Shown one piece after another: positions 23,103-33,914 of a stretch of 64,000 bases of DNA (its first letter is position 1; every line of letters begins with the position of its first letter). The translations under genes and the position numbers were made by a program. Source of the DNA: Aspidapion aeneum. Lineage: Eukaryota; Arthropoda; Insecta; Coleoptera; Brentidae. The notes below the pieces were generated by a model. The model was given only the letters and a program-made list of their open reading frames with translations, was not told where the DNA came from and ran no database searches. Location of the stretch: the NCBI GenBank assembly GCA_963576565.1, contig CAUYVT010000055.1, positions 434,001 through 498,000 of the forward strand. Reading direction: 5' to 3'.

Positions 23103-23690
23103 AGCTACATTCAGTTAGGTACGGTTTAGTTTAACCAAATCGAACCGAACCAAACCGAACCGTTAGATTTGGTTGATTTCGATACGGATCGGTTCAGTTT
23201 GGTTTTGTTCGGTTAGACCTTCGATAAATTTAAAAAAAGTAAATAATTATTAATTTTTAGTGTTTTAAGGAATAAAAATTGATATAATGTTCAATTAAAC
23301 TAATTTTTAATTGTAAAAATGTAGGAATCATAATTTTCTTGATTTTGTTTTGAATTTCATGCTTTTTTAAAAATTGTGCATTTTTATAAAAGGACCAAAA
23401 AAACTGACCCCATTTCGATCAGTGACCTTAGTTATTTCAAGTTTTTGTTAACAGCTGATAGACGTCAGGGACCGTTTTGTTTCAGTTTGAAATGAGAAAA
23501 TGCTTCTTTTGTAGAAATTTGTATGGGTTTTAAGAATTTTTCAATTTCAATTTTTTTTAACAAAATCAACGATTTTCCGCAATTTTTTTTAGAAATCACT
23601 ATAAAATGGTCTAAAATTATAATTTTTCAAAAAACTTCGTAGTTTTAAGAAAGGTGGTAAAACGTACCAGACCCCTGAAATGTGTTGCAG
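23103..23690. other. satellite-edge hairpin and AT-rich spacer
   Basis: 23138-23215 is rich in CCGAA/TTCGG pentamers: AACCGAACCAAACCGAACC followed 35 bp later by GGTTCAGTTTGGTTTTGTTC, able to fold back. The rest to 23690 is AT-rich with no gene. Confidence 0.55.
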
Positions 23691-23695
23691 TCTAG

Positions 23696-24117
23696 GACAA
23701 CTGGGCGCCGCCAACTCGGCGCCACCAACTGGGCGGCAGGCCAACTGGGCGCCGGGCCAACTGGACGCCGAGCCAACTGGGCGTCGGACTAAAATATTTT
23801 TTCTTGATAAAATGTGCAGATGAAAAACAAAAATTAAAATGGCGGATCCAAAATGGCGGATTTTCTTATTTATGCATCGATATGTATCGAATATGGAACT
23901 TGGCGGTGTTTCAAGTCGCAGAACACTACACCTACTAAATTTCAACACTCAACTTAATAGATGTTGAAATTTTTGTATAAATAACATATTTATTTTGTTT
24001 TTTATCTGCACATTTTATCGAAAAAAGAATAGTCCGGCGCTGAGTTGGCCCGGCGCCCATTAGGCCCGGCGTGGCGCCCTGTTGGCGGCGCCGAGTTGGC
24101 CCGGCGCCCGGTTGTCC
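23696..24117. mobile_element. GC-rich foldback MITE with tandem-repeat arms
   Basis: Left arm 23696-23790 is built of about 15-bp units (GGGCGCCGGGCCAACT and variants). The right arm 24030-24117 is its complement. Inside these, GATAAAATGTGCAGATGAAA (23808) is mirrored by TTTTTTATCTGCACATTTTATC near 24000. The arms are strongly GC-rich in an AT-rich neighbourhood. Frames such as 23935-24264 read the arms and are not genes. Confidence 0.7.
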
Positions 24118-24590
24118 CATTCCGAATTGAAATTTTAAGTTCCGAAATTTCATCTGACTTGAGCATAAGTTGTAATCCACCCAAGAAGAGAAGAGTTGAA
24201 GAAGACCCTTGTTCAAAGAAAGAAAATATTTTACCTGGAAGGTACAACATTTGTAAAGTTCCAAGATGAAAACAATAATTTTAATACATCCACTGCACTT
24301 AGCATGCTTAGAAATTCTTTTTACTCTTTTTTTTTACTGAAGAGAATTTTGTAAACACAGTATACACAAGTAAGTATTCATGAATTATTTATTATTCAAA
24401 CAGAAAATTGTTGATAAAAAAATTCTAGTAGAATTCAAAATTTTTATTATAGACAAGCAAATAGAATATTTTTGCGATGTTGCATGTGTCCGGACTCACC
24501 AAACCGAAATTCTATTTTCAGCCCTATCTTGCTCATTAAATTCTTACTTGTATTTGGTCAATTGCGATAAAAGCTTGATATAATGGCAAT
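24118..24590. other. AT-rich spacer
   Basis: No gene that I can support; one 67-codon frame at 24380-24583 has no recognisable content. Confidence 0.4.
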
Positions 24591-25121
24591 TTAGGCCGAG
24601 GGGTCATCAGCTTTCAACAGTACTGTACAAATTTCACAACAGGACCCGACAGTACCACGACAGGACCCAACAGTACTCGACAGTACACGACAGTACCCAA
24701 CAGTACTCGACAGTACACGACAGTACCCAACAGTACTCGACAGTACCACGACAGGACCCAACAGTACTCGACAGTACACGACAGTACCCAACAGTACTCG
24801 ACAGTACACGACAGTACCCAACAGTACTCGACAGTACACGACAGGACCCAACAGTACCCGACAGTACACGACAGTACCCAACAGTACTCGACAGTACACG
24901 ACAGGACCCAACAGTACTCGACAGTACACGACAGTACCCAACAGTACTCGACAGTACACGATAGGACCCAACAGTACACGACAGTACTCGACACTACCCC
25001 CCAACCCCAGCGGCGTAGATGCGAAAAGAGACATGATGAGCTTTTTTTTTTTTTTTTTTTTGTGGTCGCAAGTTTTTTGAGCGCGTGCTTTGTCCCTGTC
25101 GGCCTTCCCCAAACATGATGA

Positions 25122-25162
<41 letters not shown>

Positions 25163-25590
25163 TGGTCGCAAGTTTTTTGAGCGCGCGCTTTGTCCCTGTC
25201 GGCCTTCCCCAAACATGATGACCTTTTTTTTTTTTTTTGTTTTTGTGGTCGCAAGTTTTTTGAGCGCGCGCTTTGTCCCTGTCGGCCTTCCACAAACATG
25301 ATGACCTTTTTTTTTTTTTTTTTTTTGTTTTGGTCGCAAGTTTTTTGAGCGCGTGCTTTGTCCCTGTCGGCCTTAGGGACCCAACAGTACTCGACAGTAC
25401 ACGACAGTACCCAACAGTACACGACAGGACCCAACAGTACTCGACAGTACTCGACAGTACACGACAGTACCCAACAGTACTCGACAGTACCCAACAGTAC
25501 TCAACAGGACCCAACAGTACACGTCAGGACCCAAGTCCTGTTGGACGCTGTACAAAATTTTAGGCTGCCGATGACCCCTCGATTTAGGCC
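24591..25590. repeat. GTAC-rich minisatellite flanked by inverted ends
   Basis: 24630-25005 and 25375-25545 are tandem units of about 10 bp: CAGTACTCGA, CAGTACACGA, CAGTACCCAA, CAGGACCCAA. Outer edges are inverted: GGCCGAGGGGTCATCAGC at 24595 and GCTGCCGATGACCCCTCGAT at 25564, with TGTACAAA inside each. The array is split by the poly-T unit cluster at 25021-25375. Long frames through it (24591-25514 minus and others) are low-complexity readings of the repeat and not proteins. Confidence 0.9.
25021..25375 (-). repeat. four tandem copies of a short A-tailed unit
   Basis: Four copies of an about 65-bp unit (GTGGTCGCAAGTTTTTTGAG, CGCGCGCTTTGTCCCTGTCG, GCCTT...CATGATGACC) separated by T-runs of 13-35 nt. 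Read on the minus strand each looks like a short sequence ending in poly-A. A diverged relative occurs at 53124-53170 inside another element, also followed by an A-run. Confidence 0.85.
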
Positions 25591-25990
25591 CATGCCGGGT
25601 CTACCCGTAGGGTATAGAAGTCAATGAGTTACACTGTTTCCACTTTGTTAAAAAATGATAATCGTAACCATGTAAATTATGTCCCTGTATTTTAATAAAT
25701 GAAATAGGAGCTGCCATTTCAGCAAAAAAAACTTGGTGGGTGGTGGCTACTTAGGGGTTGATGTATGAAAAATTATTGTTTCTACAAGCGTGTGGAAAAT
25801 TTGATTTTCCACACTATTTTTAGTGCAAAAAATTCTACTTTGCCGCACTAGTGTGGAAAATATTTCCGCACAGAAATGTCAAATTTAAAAAAAACCTGTA
25901 TAGATTTGAAGTTTCTATTAATAATAATGCCTACAAAATGCCTTGTTTGCTATGATCAAAAGGTAAGATGTCAAATTTCTTTAAAACACT

Positions 25991-26199
25991 AGTTATACGA
26001 CCGACGTCGACCTTACCTGGAATCATCTAGAGAAACCCGACTACCTCTAAACCTACCGGAGATGAGGAGTTGCATTGCATTTCATTTGTTGTAAACGTTT
26101 TTACCTTTAGTATTCTTAAGTCTATTATTGTACTCGCATCAATAAAATATACATTTATTATAAAGCATAAACTCGAAGTGGTTGTTCGATTACTTAATT
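25991..26199 (+). repeat. 5' LTR of the errantivirus-like element
   Basis: 209 bp, AGTTATACGACCGACGTCGA to GATTACTTAATT, equal in length to the 3' LTR. It contains an AATAAAATATAC stretch that may serve as polyadenylation signal. Confidence 0.95.
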
Positions 26200-26216
26200 G
26201 GCGCAGTCAACGGAGT
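26199..26216 (+). promoter_or_regulatory. primer-binding site, tRNA-Ser type
   Basis: TGGCGCAGTCAACGG starts at the last base of the LTR, as in 17.6/297-type errantiviruses, where TGGCGCAGTC pairs with the tRNA-Ser 3' end. Confidence 0.8.
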
Positions 26217-26476
26217 TCGAAGTTTCAAACGCATCGCGATCGGCTTATTCGGCTTCAAAAATTTTTGGTGAATGGCGATTGGCAGTGTGGATTTTACAAA
26301 ATTGAAAATCCCAGTCTATCGAAGACCTGTGAAACGCAATCATCGGGAACTAGAACAGCATCGTATAGTTTCGCAAGGATAAGGACTTTTGTAAGGACAA
26401 AATCACCTAGCAGAACCTTGTTCTTATAGAGGGATGACCACCTTCGCTGTTTACCTGCTTATGTAAGTTGCAATTT

Positions 26477-27876
26477 ATGTCTGATTCCGACGATCAAGTA
26501 GATATAATTGAGTGACTCAAAAATTTAAGACTTGAAACCAAACTCCCTCAAAACTTAAACGCGCAAAGTTCTTCATTCAGTAATCCTTCTCAAACATTGC
26601 AGGCGCGCGAATCTCCGCAATTCGATTTTTTGTCAGCTTCTAAAGAAAGCCAGACCTTTCTAAAAAATTTGATAAAAAGTGAAAATTCTAAAATGAGTTT
26701 TAAACCAGAATATCTCAATTGCGTACCCAAATTTGACGGCAATCCGAATGATTTATATAGGTATATCAGTATTTGTGACAAAATTGTAGAAACATTTTTA
26801 AATACAACCGACCCGGGATGTTTTCAAAATATTTATTTGTTGAACTCGTTAATAGGAAAACTCGACGGCGAAGCAAGTACTGTCGAAAATATTGATTCAT
26901 CGACTTCTTGGGCCGTTATTAAAAACACCCTTATTCGAAATTTTGCCGAGCAAAGAGACGACGTTGCTCTTTAAAACAAGATTCAAATGAAGGTTACACA
27001 CAATTTTATAACAGAGTTTTACACACTCTTAATTTGCTCTCCTCGTACATAAACACCCATATAGGCACTGAAGAAAATAGAAAGTCACGAATTGATTTTT
27101 GTAAAAACCTTGCACTTAAGACATTTTTGTCAGGTTTAATTGACACAGATTTGGCACGAGCCATCCGATCCATGAAGCCTCACGATCTAACAGCCTTGCA
27201 ATATGTCACCGATGAAATGAAGAGTTCCTATCTGAAACAAAACGTGTCATTGCCTCAACCTCCGTTTAATCACATTCAAACGCCCCAAAGATTTTTCTCT
27301 CCTAGACCAAGTTACATACAATCTAATGCTTATGCACCAAGTCGTTTTTTTAGACAACCGCCGATAACATTTAGGCCTCAGTCTTTTTATCCTCGACCGG
27401 CGTACAGACCACAACAAAGATTTGCTACAAATAGTCAAGTTTTTAGGTCACAAAACATAGTTCGCTCCCAACAAATTCCCCAAAAAGCCTTACCGCCGCC
27501 GCCCACACCTATGTCAATATCTACGCGCAATAGTTCAAAAATAACGCCAAATAGCAGCTATTATAAACATAATAACTACCAACCAAGCACTTCACAAATG
27601 CAAAAAATGGAAGTGGAAGAAATGTATAATACCGAAGCCAACCAACTTTCTCAATATGATCAAACTTTTACAGATCAGTATTACAATGAATATTACCAAC
27701 AAAACGGTTACTACCCCGAGGATAATCAATTTTGCCTCTCGGAACGTTTGGATAATTGCCAAATCTTTACATCCGAGTCCAGTGATAATGATTTTTTACT
27801 TTACAACGCAAACGAGCAAACCGATTTAGATGCCGTAAATTTTACAGAGGTCCTCAGTCGGGACACCAAACTATAA
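26477..27876 (+). pseudogene. gag of the errantivirus-like element, broken
   Basis: Structural polyprotein region. From ATG at 26477 the frame meets a TGA at 26513, reopens in the same frame to 26970, then needs a one-base shift near 26970 to continue to a stop at 27876. The first part carries the capsid-like core (KFDGNPNDLYRYI, then a leucine-rich helical region with FLSGL). The second part is rich in Pro, Gln, Tyr and Phe, with no CCHC knuckle, as is usual for errantivirus Gag. It is preceded by the primer site and a 260-nt leader. Non-functional as read. Confidence 0.8.
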
Positions 27877-29029
27877 CACCGCAAGAAATACCCTTTAATA
27901 TGAATAGCTCCAGTGAGCTACCATACATTATATTTCTGGAACACAACCTAAAAATACTAATCGACAGCGGCTCGACAAAGTCATTTTTAGATCCAAATAT
28001 AACAAAAAAATTGTACCCGAACCACATAAAAAAAGATCCTTTTGTAGTCTCAACAGTATTTCAAAAGTCCGCTCATCAGTTTAGTGCGCATCTGCCCTGC
28101 TCAAAATTATTTAATTTGCCAAAAGCCCAAAATCTAAAATTTTTTTTGTTTAAATTTCACGATTTTTTTAATGACCTTATTGGGATTGACAATCTGAAAA
28201 TTTTGCAAGCTAATCTTGATTTTAACTCTGGAATTCTCGCTACACCATATGCAAAGGTCAAGTTACTAATTGTATTACAATACCACCTCGTGTTCATCAG
28301 GTAATAAGAGTATCTGTAAACGTAAAAAATGGTGAGATAATTCTCCCATATCAAAAAATACACAATTGCGAAATCCCAGAATGTTTAACCTCAGCTAAAA
28401 ATGGTTTTGCCTTGACTACAATCCTAAATAATACATGTGAAAGCGTAACTATGGATTTTTCTTTACCATTTGAAGTAGAAAAATGAAACCGCAAAGAAAT
28501 TGAAGAAATCAATTTTAATAATATTGTTGAAACGCATGAAACAAAATTGGACTTTTCAAAATTTCGTTTAAACCATTTAAATTCGGAGGAAAAAAATCAA
28601 CTTTTGACACTAATAAATAACTTTTCAGATGTGTTTTATCAAGAAAATACGCCACTTACTTTTACTAACAAAATAAAACATAATATACGGACCACCGATG
28701 AAATACCAGTCTACAAAAAATCGTATCCATTACGTTTTGCTCACAAAAAAGAAGTAGAAAAACAAATGAAACAGTTACTTGATCAAAAAATTATTAGACT
28801 CAGCACTTATCCTTGGAACTCTCCATTATGGGTGGTCCCAAAAAATATGGACGCTTCAGGGGAACAACAGTATAGAGCTGTTCTTGACTTCAGGTCATTG
28901 AACTCTAAAACTGTAGATGACCGTTATCCCCTTCCTAACGTCACTTATCTCCTTGATAAACTTGGAAAATATCAATATTTTTCAACCTTAGATTTGGCAA
29001 GTGGGTTTCACCAAATTGAGATGTCAGAA

Positions 29030-29451
29030 AAAGATATCGAAAAAACCGCCTTTAGTACAGAAAACGGCCATTTTGAATTTCAGAGAATGCCGTTTGGCTT
29101 AAAATACGCCCCCGCCACTTTTCAAAGAGTGATGGATAATGTTTTAAGAGGCATCCAGAATGAAATGTGCTTGGTATATCAAGATGACATAATTATTTTT
29201 AGTACGTCACTAAGAGCTGTTTTTCAACGGCTGCGCGAAAAAAGATATCGAAAAAACCGCCTTTAGTACAGAAAACGGCCATTTTGAATTTCAGAGAATG
29301 CCGTTTGGCTTAAAAAACGCCCCCGCCACTTTTCAAAGAGTGATGGATAATGTTTTAAGAGGCATCCAGAATGAAATGTGCTTGGTATATCAAGATAACA
29401 TAATTATTTTTAGTACGTCACTAAGAGCTGTTTTTCAACGGCTGCGCGAAT
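29030..29451 (+). repeat. 211-bp tandem duplication across the RT active site
   Basis: AAGATATCGAAAAAACCGCC and all that follows to GGCTGCGCGAA is present twice with an offset of exactly 211 bp (29033 and 29244). 211 is not a multiple of three, so the second copy is out of frame with the first. The first copy reads YQDD, the second YQDN (GAC to AAC). Confidence 0.95.
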
Positions 29452-30230
29452 CAAACTTTAAAATACAGTTAAAAAAATCAGAATTTCTAAAGAAAGAAGT
29501 CGCCTATTTAGGCCATGTGGTGACCCCAGATGGAGTAAAACCTAATGAGGATAAAATCCGTTCCATTCTTGATTGGCCACTTCCCTCTACCCAGAAACAG
29601 ATACGCGAATTTCTCGGCCTTCTCGGATATTATAGGCGATTTATACGGGACTTTGCCCGAATCACAAAACCTTTCACTAGATGCTTAAAAAAAGGCGCAA
29701 AAATTGTCCATATTGAAGAATTTTTAACTTGTTTTGACACATGCAAAAAACTTCTTACAAACGATCCTATATTACAATATCCAGACTTTAGCAAACCATT
29801 CAACCTGGCCACCGATTCTTCAAGTTTCGCACTAGGTGCAGTACTTTCGAAAGGGCCCATTGGCCAAGACCTTCCCGTTGCATACGCTTCGAGTACCCTT
29901 AATGACAGTGAGACCAAACTGAGCACAATTGAACGTGAATTATTAGCTATGAATCGTTTGGGCAACCAAATATTTTCGGCCATACCTCTTTGGACGTCCC
30001 TTTTTCATTATCACGGACCACAAGCCCCTCCAGTGGCTTCATTCCATAAAAGACCCTTCTTCCAAATTGCTCAGATGGCGTTTAAAGTTAGAAGAATATA
30101 GTTATTCTTTGATCCACAGATCTGGAAAATTAAATTCTAACGCGGACGCACTTTCAAGAATAGAATTACATGTATCAGACACCGACAATCTGGACCAAAT
30201 ATCACACATCGCACAGGTAGACAACAACAA

Positions 30231-30254
30231 CCGAACCGAACCGAACCGAACCGT
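30231..30254 (+). repeat. (CCGAA)n pentamer run inside pol
   Basis: About five pentamers between RNase H and integrase, read as alternating Arg-Thr-Glu-Pro-Asn. A similar run sits in the gypsy pol at 59335-59358. Confidence 0.9.
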
Positions 30255-31357
30255 TCGACAGGATTTCAGCAACAAGTAGATAAGACCATCACACAGAAAA
30301 AGCAGCAAATAGACCAAACGCAAATAACGACGATGATATCACTATACAATAACGACGAAGACCCTATCGTGGGGATTCCAATAATAGAAACAGCCGTAAA
30401 CTATGGGGCCAACCAAATAATTTTTTCTAAAGTATTGCACTCTCCTGTAAAACCAAAATTACAAATACTTTTTTCGACAAAAAGAAGGTATTTAGTTCAA
30501 ATATCACAGAATAATTTTGAAAATGACCTTAGCAATTTCATAAAAAAAAATGTTTTGCCGAACAAACTTTATTATTTATATTTCCAGGAACCTGACCTCT
30601 ATGAACCGTTTTGCGAAGTCGTCAGAAAGAATTTTAAATATCCTTCATTACGCTTTAAGAAATGTACAATCAAGTTACTAGACTAGAAAAAAATGACATT
30701 CCAGAAATTATAAAAAACTATCATGAAGGAAAAAGCAATCACCATTGACGAAACAGAATATAAAATAAAAATAAAATATTACTGGCCAAATCTTAAAAGT
30801 TCCGTTCAAACATACATAAATCAATGTGAAATTTACCAGATTAGCAAGTATGAACGACTCCCGGTTAAAGTAAAAATGAATATTACCCCCACCCCAACTA
30901 AACCTTTTGAAATCCTATACATCGACACTTATACCGCGGAACATAATAAATTTTTAACAGTAATAGATAGCTTTTCTAAATACGCTCACGCATACTATCT
31001 CAAAACACTGACTGCCTCTGATATCGCCGACAAATTATTGACATTTTTCTCACATCACGGTGTACCAAACCTTTTAGTTAATTTTGACAATGGTTCAGAG
31101 TTTAAAAATAGCGTAATTACTGAACTTTTACTTTTACACAAATTAAAAGTTCACTTTATTTCTCCAAATCACCCCGATTCAAATGGGAGTATTGAACGGT
31201 TTCACTCAACACTGGCAGAACATATTTGTCTTTTAAATAATCAAGGATTTTCGAAAGAACCTATTACAAATAAAATTTCCTACGCGGTCCTGGCCTATAA
31301 CCATACTATACATTCAGTAACAAAAATGAAGCCTATGGACATTGTAAACGGTCATAT

Positions 31358-31779
31358 TTTCATGTATGTAATTTGGGCATGCTATCCGGAACTTGGTTGG
31401 TTGACCTGATGTAAAAGTATTAGGACGTCAACCTAGGAAGTATGTGGTGCAAACGATTTATGTTTAAGATTGAAACACGTTTGTAATCACATGCTTCTAT
31501 AAAACCAATCAAGAACGGATAGTCGGGGTTCAGTTCAGTGAGTACGCTAAGTACTTAAGTTCTTAATAGTCAAGTATAGGAATAGTAAAGAGATTCTGAT
31601 CGAGAGCTGAACCCGACCTACAAGTGAATAATATTTGTATCAGAAAACTGGGCCAGACAGTAGTGATTAGTGTGTAAGTATCTTTGTACTAGTATTAAAT
31701 AAACCCTTAAACTATTTCACGATCCTCTTTATTTGTGCGCAACACATACACAAATAGTCACGACAACCCCCTCGTGACA
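31358..31779 (+). mobile_element. solo-LTR-like insertion in the integrase
   Basis: A 422-bp block interrupts the integrase between its catalytic core and its C-terminal part. Both sides carry ATAT (31354-31357 and 31780-31783), a plausible 4-bp target duplication. From TGTATG at 31363 to GTGACA at 31779 it has TG...CA ends, a TATAAAA box at 31499 with TCAGTTCAGTGAG downstream like an initiator, and TTAAATAAACC near 31696 as a polyadenylation signal. The first five bases after ATAT are unexplained, so the left border is uncertain. Its parent element is not in the window. Confidence 0.7.
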
Positions 31780-32114
31780 ATATCTCGTCAGACGACCATT
31801 TCGACCAAAATTTAGACCATATTCTCATGAGTAACTATGTTAATGATCATAAAAAAAATCTAAATTACTGTACTCAAAAATTAACGAAAAACTAGCCCAA
31901 TTCAAAACGCGATGATCCTATTTTATTTCAACCCAATCAAGAGGTATATATACGTAAACATGAACGGAAAAAACTAGGAAACAAATTCTTAGAACCCACT
32001 ACAACGGTGTCAGTAAACCCAGCAAGTAAAACAATATCAACAAACTCCCACGGAAAAATTCATATGTCTAATTTAAAAAGACCGCTAATTAAAAATAAAT
32101 ATGACTTTGGGTAA
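31780..32114 (+). pseudogene. integrase C-terminal remnant
   Basis: Continues the integrase after the inserted LTR: an SSDDHFDQNLDHIL stretch and, after frame breaks, a segment ending KTISTNSHGKIHMSN with a TAA at 32112-32114. This part of errantivirus integrases binds DNA. Here it is separated from its core. Confidence 0.6.
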
Positions 32115-33893
32115 CTTTTATGTTTGGGTTTTGTATTTCAGGTTCGGCCTTGCTTCGGGTCTTGAGGATGAAATGATTATAAAAAAACTGGATAATAAGC
32201 TTGGAATAATGCCAATAAAATTGGGAACTGCAAAAACAATAGAATATACCACACTTTAATTCATTACTTTGATTTAGACCCCATAATGTGGGAAACCAAT
32301 AAATTAAACTTAAAAGTAAATAATATCACGACTTTAATAGATAGCCATACTGGATATTCCAACGATACACAGAATTACCTAAAACTTTTAAAAATATTAC
32401 AAACCAGGATTGATACCAAAATATCAGAAATTTTGCCTCATCCCAAACGATTAAGACGTGGGATGATTAACATGTTAGGGTCTGTATTTAAGGCTGTTAC
32501 AGGCAATTTAGACGCATCGGATGGCAAGTACTATGAAAAAATGATTCATGAGTTACAAAATAATCAAAAAACATTGTCGACGACAATTTTAAAACAGAAT
32601 TCCTTATCGATTAGTGTTATTTCTAAATTTAATCAAACGGTTCAACAAATAATTCAAAATGAAAAATTTTTAGAGTCCAAAATGAATCAGATTGCTTCAA
32701 TTGTTAAAAATTCTGGCTACAGAGAAAATTCCCTTTTTATCAAAGATATTTTGCTTCAACTTATAAACTCCTATGAAATTATTCAATCAATCTTGAAAGA
32801 TGTTGAAAATTCAATTACATTTTCTAAACTAAAGGTCATGCATCCAAGTATAATAAAGTTATCTGATCTTCACAAAGAATTATTGTCTGTGCAAGAAAAA
32901 GTAGGAGAACAACAAATGTTATTAACTGTTACTCTTCAAAATGTATTTTTTTATGAAAAATTTATCACTTTAGACTGTTTTATTCTAAATAATAAAATTA
33001 CTTATCTCCTACACATTCCAATCACATCTAAAGACATTTTTGACTACTTTCATTTATATTCCGTGCCAATACAATTTGAGTTGTTTACCATTGTTTACCA
33101 TGTTGGTTTAAAGTTGATTTTTTTGATAAAAAACAAATTGCAACATGCATACTATCAAGAACCATGCGCAGAAATAACCAAAAATGAATATATTTGCAAA
33201 AAAGAAGACTTCAAAAACAGCGAACCCGAAAGTCCTTGCGAAATTTCATTAATTGACTCCAGCATGCTCCTAAATCAGCCAACCACCTGCCAGAAAGCAC
33301 AAATTAAATTAGCCACACCAATCATTCACCAACTAGAGAAATCAAACCAATGGATATTTGTTCTTCCAAATGAAGAAAACGCTAAAACTTCCTGTCAACA
33401 TCAAGAAGAAGTACATACACTTTTGGGAACATACCTTATCAGACTGCCAAACGACTGTCTAATTAAGATCAACAGACAAATTTTTACGAACAACAACAAA
33501 ACAACAGCAGCAATAGTTCAGCCGTATATCTTTCCTGACATACAAGATGCACCAACTGTTATACATCCGTTGGACCTATCAAACAGTATAAAAGATATTG
33601 ACTTAGATAGCTTAAACCACCTAAAAAGAGAAATTCGAGAAAACTATCCGCACTTCGAAACATCAAGCATTTATCATGTACCCAGTATATGGACATTACT
33701 TGTATATGTAATACTTACACTTATATGTTTATACTTAATCTATAAGCGAGTACGGAAATGCAAACAATCAAAAAACACAAATCCAGTTGTGATTCAAATG
33801 CAAACTCCACAAGACAGCATTAACGTAATTCCTTTACAATTAAAACAATGTGAGCAGAAAATTGATCCGGCCAGCATCCACCTGCCCCTGTAA
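32115..33893 (+). pseudogene. env of the errantivirus-like element, 5' end broken
   Basis: Envelope glycoprotein gene. The main open frame is 535 codons (32286-33893). Residues 55-58 are RLRR, a furin-type site, followed at once by the fusion-region motif typical of insect retroviral and baculovirus F-like envelopes (MINMLGSVFK, NLDASDG). A 19-residue membrane segment lies at about 468-486, then a 49-residue basic cytoplasmic tail. Upstream, 32125-32285 should hold the signal peptide and the rest of the surface subunit, but stops interrupt it. TTTTGTATTTCAG at about 32130-32142 is a credible splice acceptor for the env mRNA. As read it lacks a proper amino terminus. Confidence 0.85.
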
Positions 33894-33902
33894 AGTCTAA
33901 TT

Positions 33903-33914
33903 TTGGGGTGGAGG
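33903..33914 (+). promoter_or_regulatory. polypurine tract of the errantivirus-like element
   Basis: GGGGTGGAGG directly abuts the AGTTA start of the 3' LTR; primer for plus-strand DNA synthesis. Confidence 0.75.

Larger units (their letters stand above)
19097..25626. mobile_element. 6.5-kb inserted element with 8-bp TSD carrying telomere-like satellite
   Basis: AGTTACAC stands at 19089-19096 and again at 25627-25634. Just inside, the left end CATTGAGTTGTATAAC and the right end (as complement) CATTGACTTCTATACC agree at 13 of 16 bases. Each end is followed by a small hairpin (AACGCCCTGAAAGGGCGTT at left, TACCCTACGGGTA at right). The undisturbed junction is seen in a related copy near 34510-34530. 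An 8-bp TSD and CA...TG ends fit hAT or P-superfamily DNA transposons. No transposase is present, so it would be non-autonomous. The interior is mostly satellite and foldback DNA. Confidence 0.75.
18733..25757. mobile_element. piggyBac-like MITE (about 0.49 kb) split by a 6.5-kb insertion
   Basis: Perfect inverted ends: CCCCTAAGTAGCCACCACC at 18733-18751 and its complement at 25739-25757, flanked by TTAA on the left and TTGA on the right. TTAA is the piggyBac target, and piggyBac ends begin with C-runs. Removing 19097-25634 leaves 487 bp. A diverged relative at 34396-34556 carries the same internal sequence across the junction without the insertion. No transposase. Confidence 0.7.
27900..31362 (+). 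pseudogene. pol of the errantivirus-like element, multiply broken
   Basis: Order of domains: protease with ILIDSGSTKSFL (27900-28304); RT with VLDFRSLN, FSTLDLASGFHQIE, RMPFGLK and the catalytic YQDD (28547-29266); a duplicated RT piece in a shifted frame with YQDN, then the RT thumb and RNase H (29298-30101); the RNase H end with NADALSR (30067-30279); integrase (30333-31362) with D, D and E in YIDTY, NFDNGSEF and GSIERFHS. Frame breaks lie near 28300, 29240 and 29960, around 30280 and 30690. The integrase is cut by an inserted LTR at 31358. Dead as an enzyme source. Confidence 0.9.

Noticed and set aside
24591..25514. A 307-codon minus-strand frame rich in YCRVLLG and Lys runs
   Set aside because: Low-complexity reading of the CAGTAC minisatellite and the poly-T units; overlapping frames give equally long products.
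24630..25545. CRISPR-like array
   Set aside because: Units are contiguous without unique spacers, and the sequence context is eukaryotic transposon DNA.
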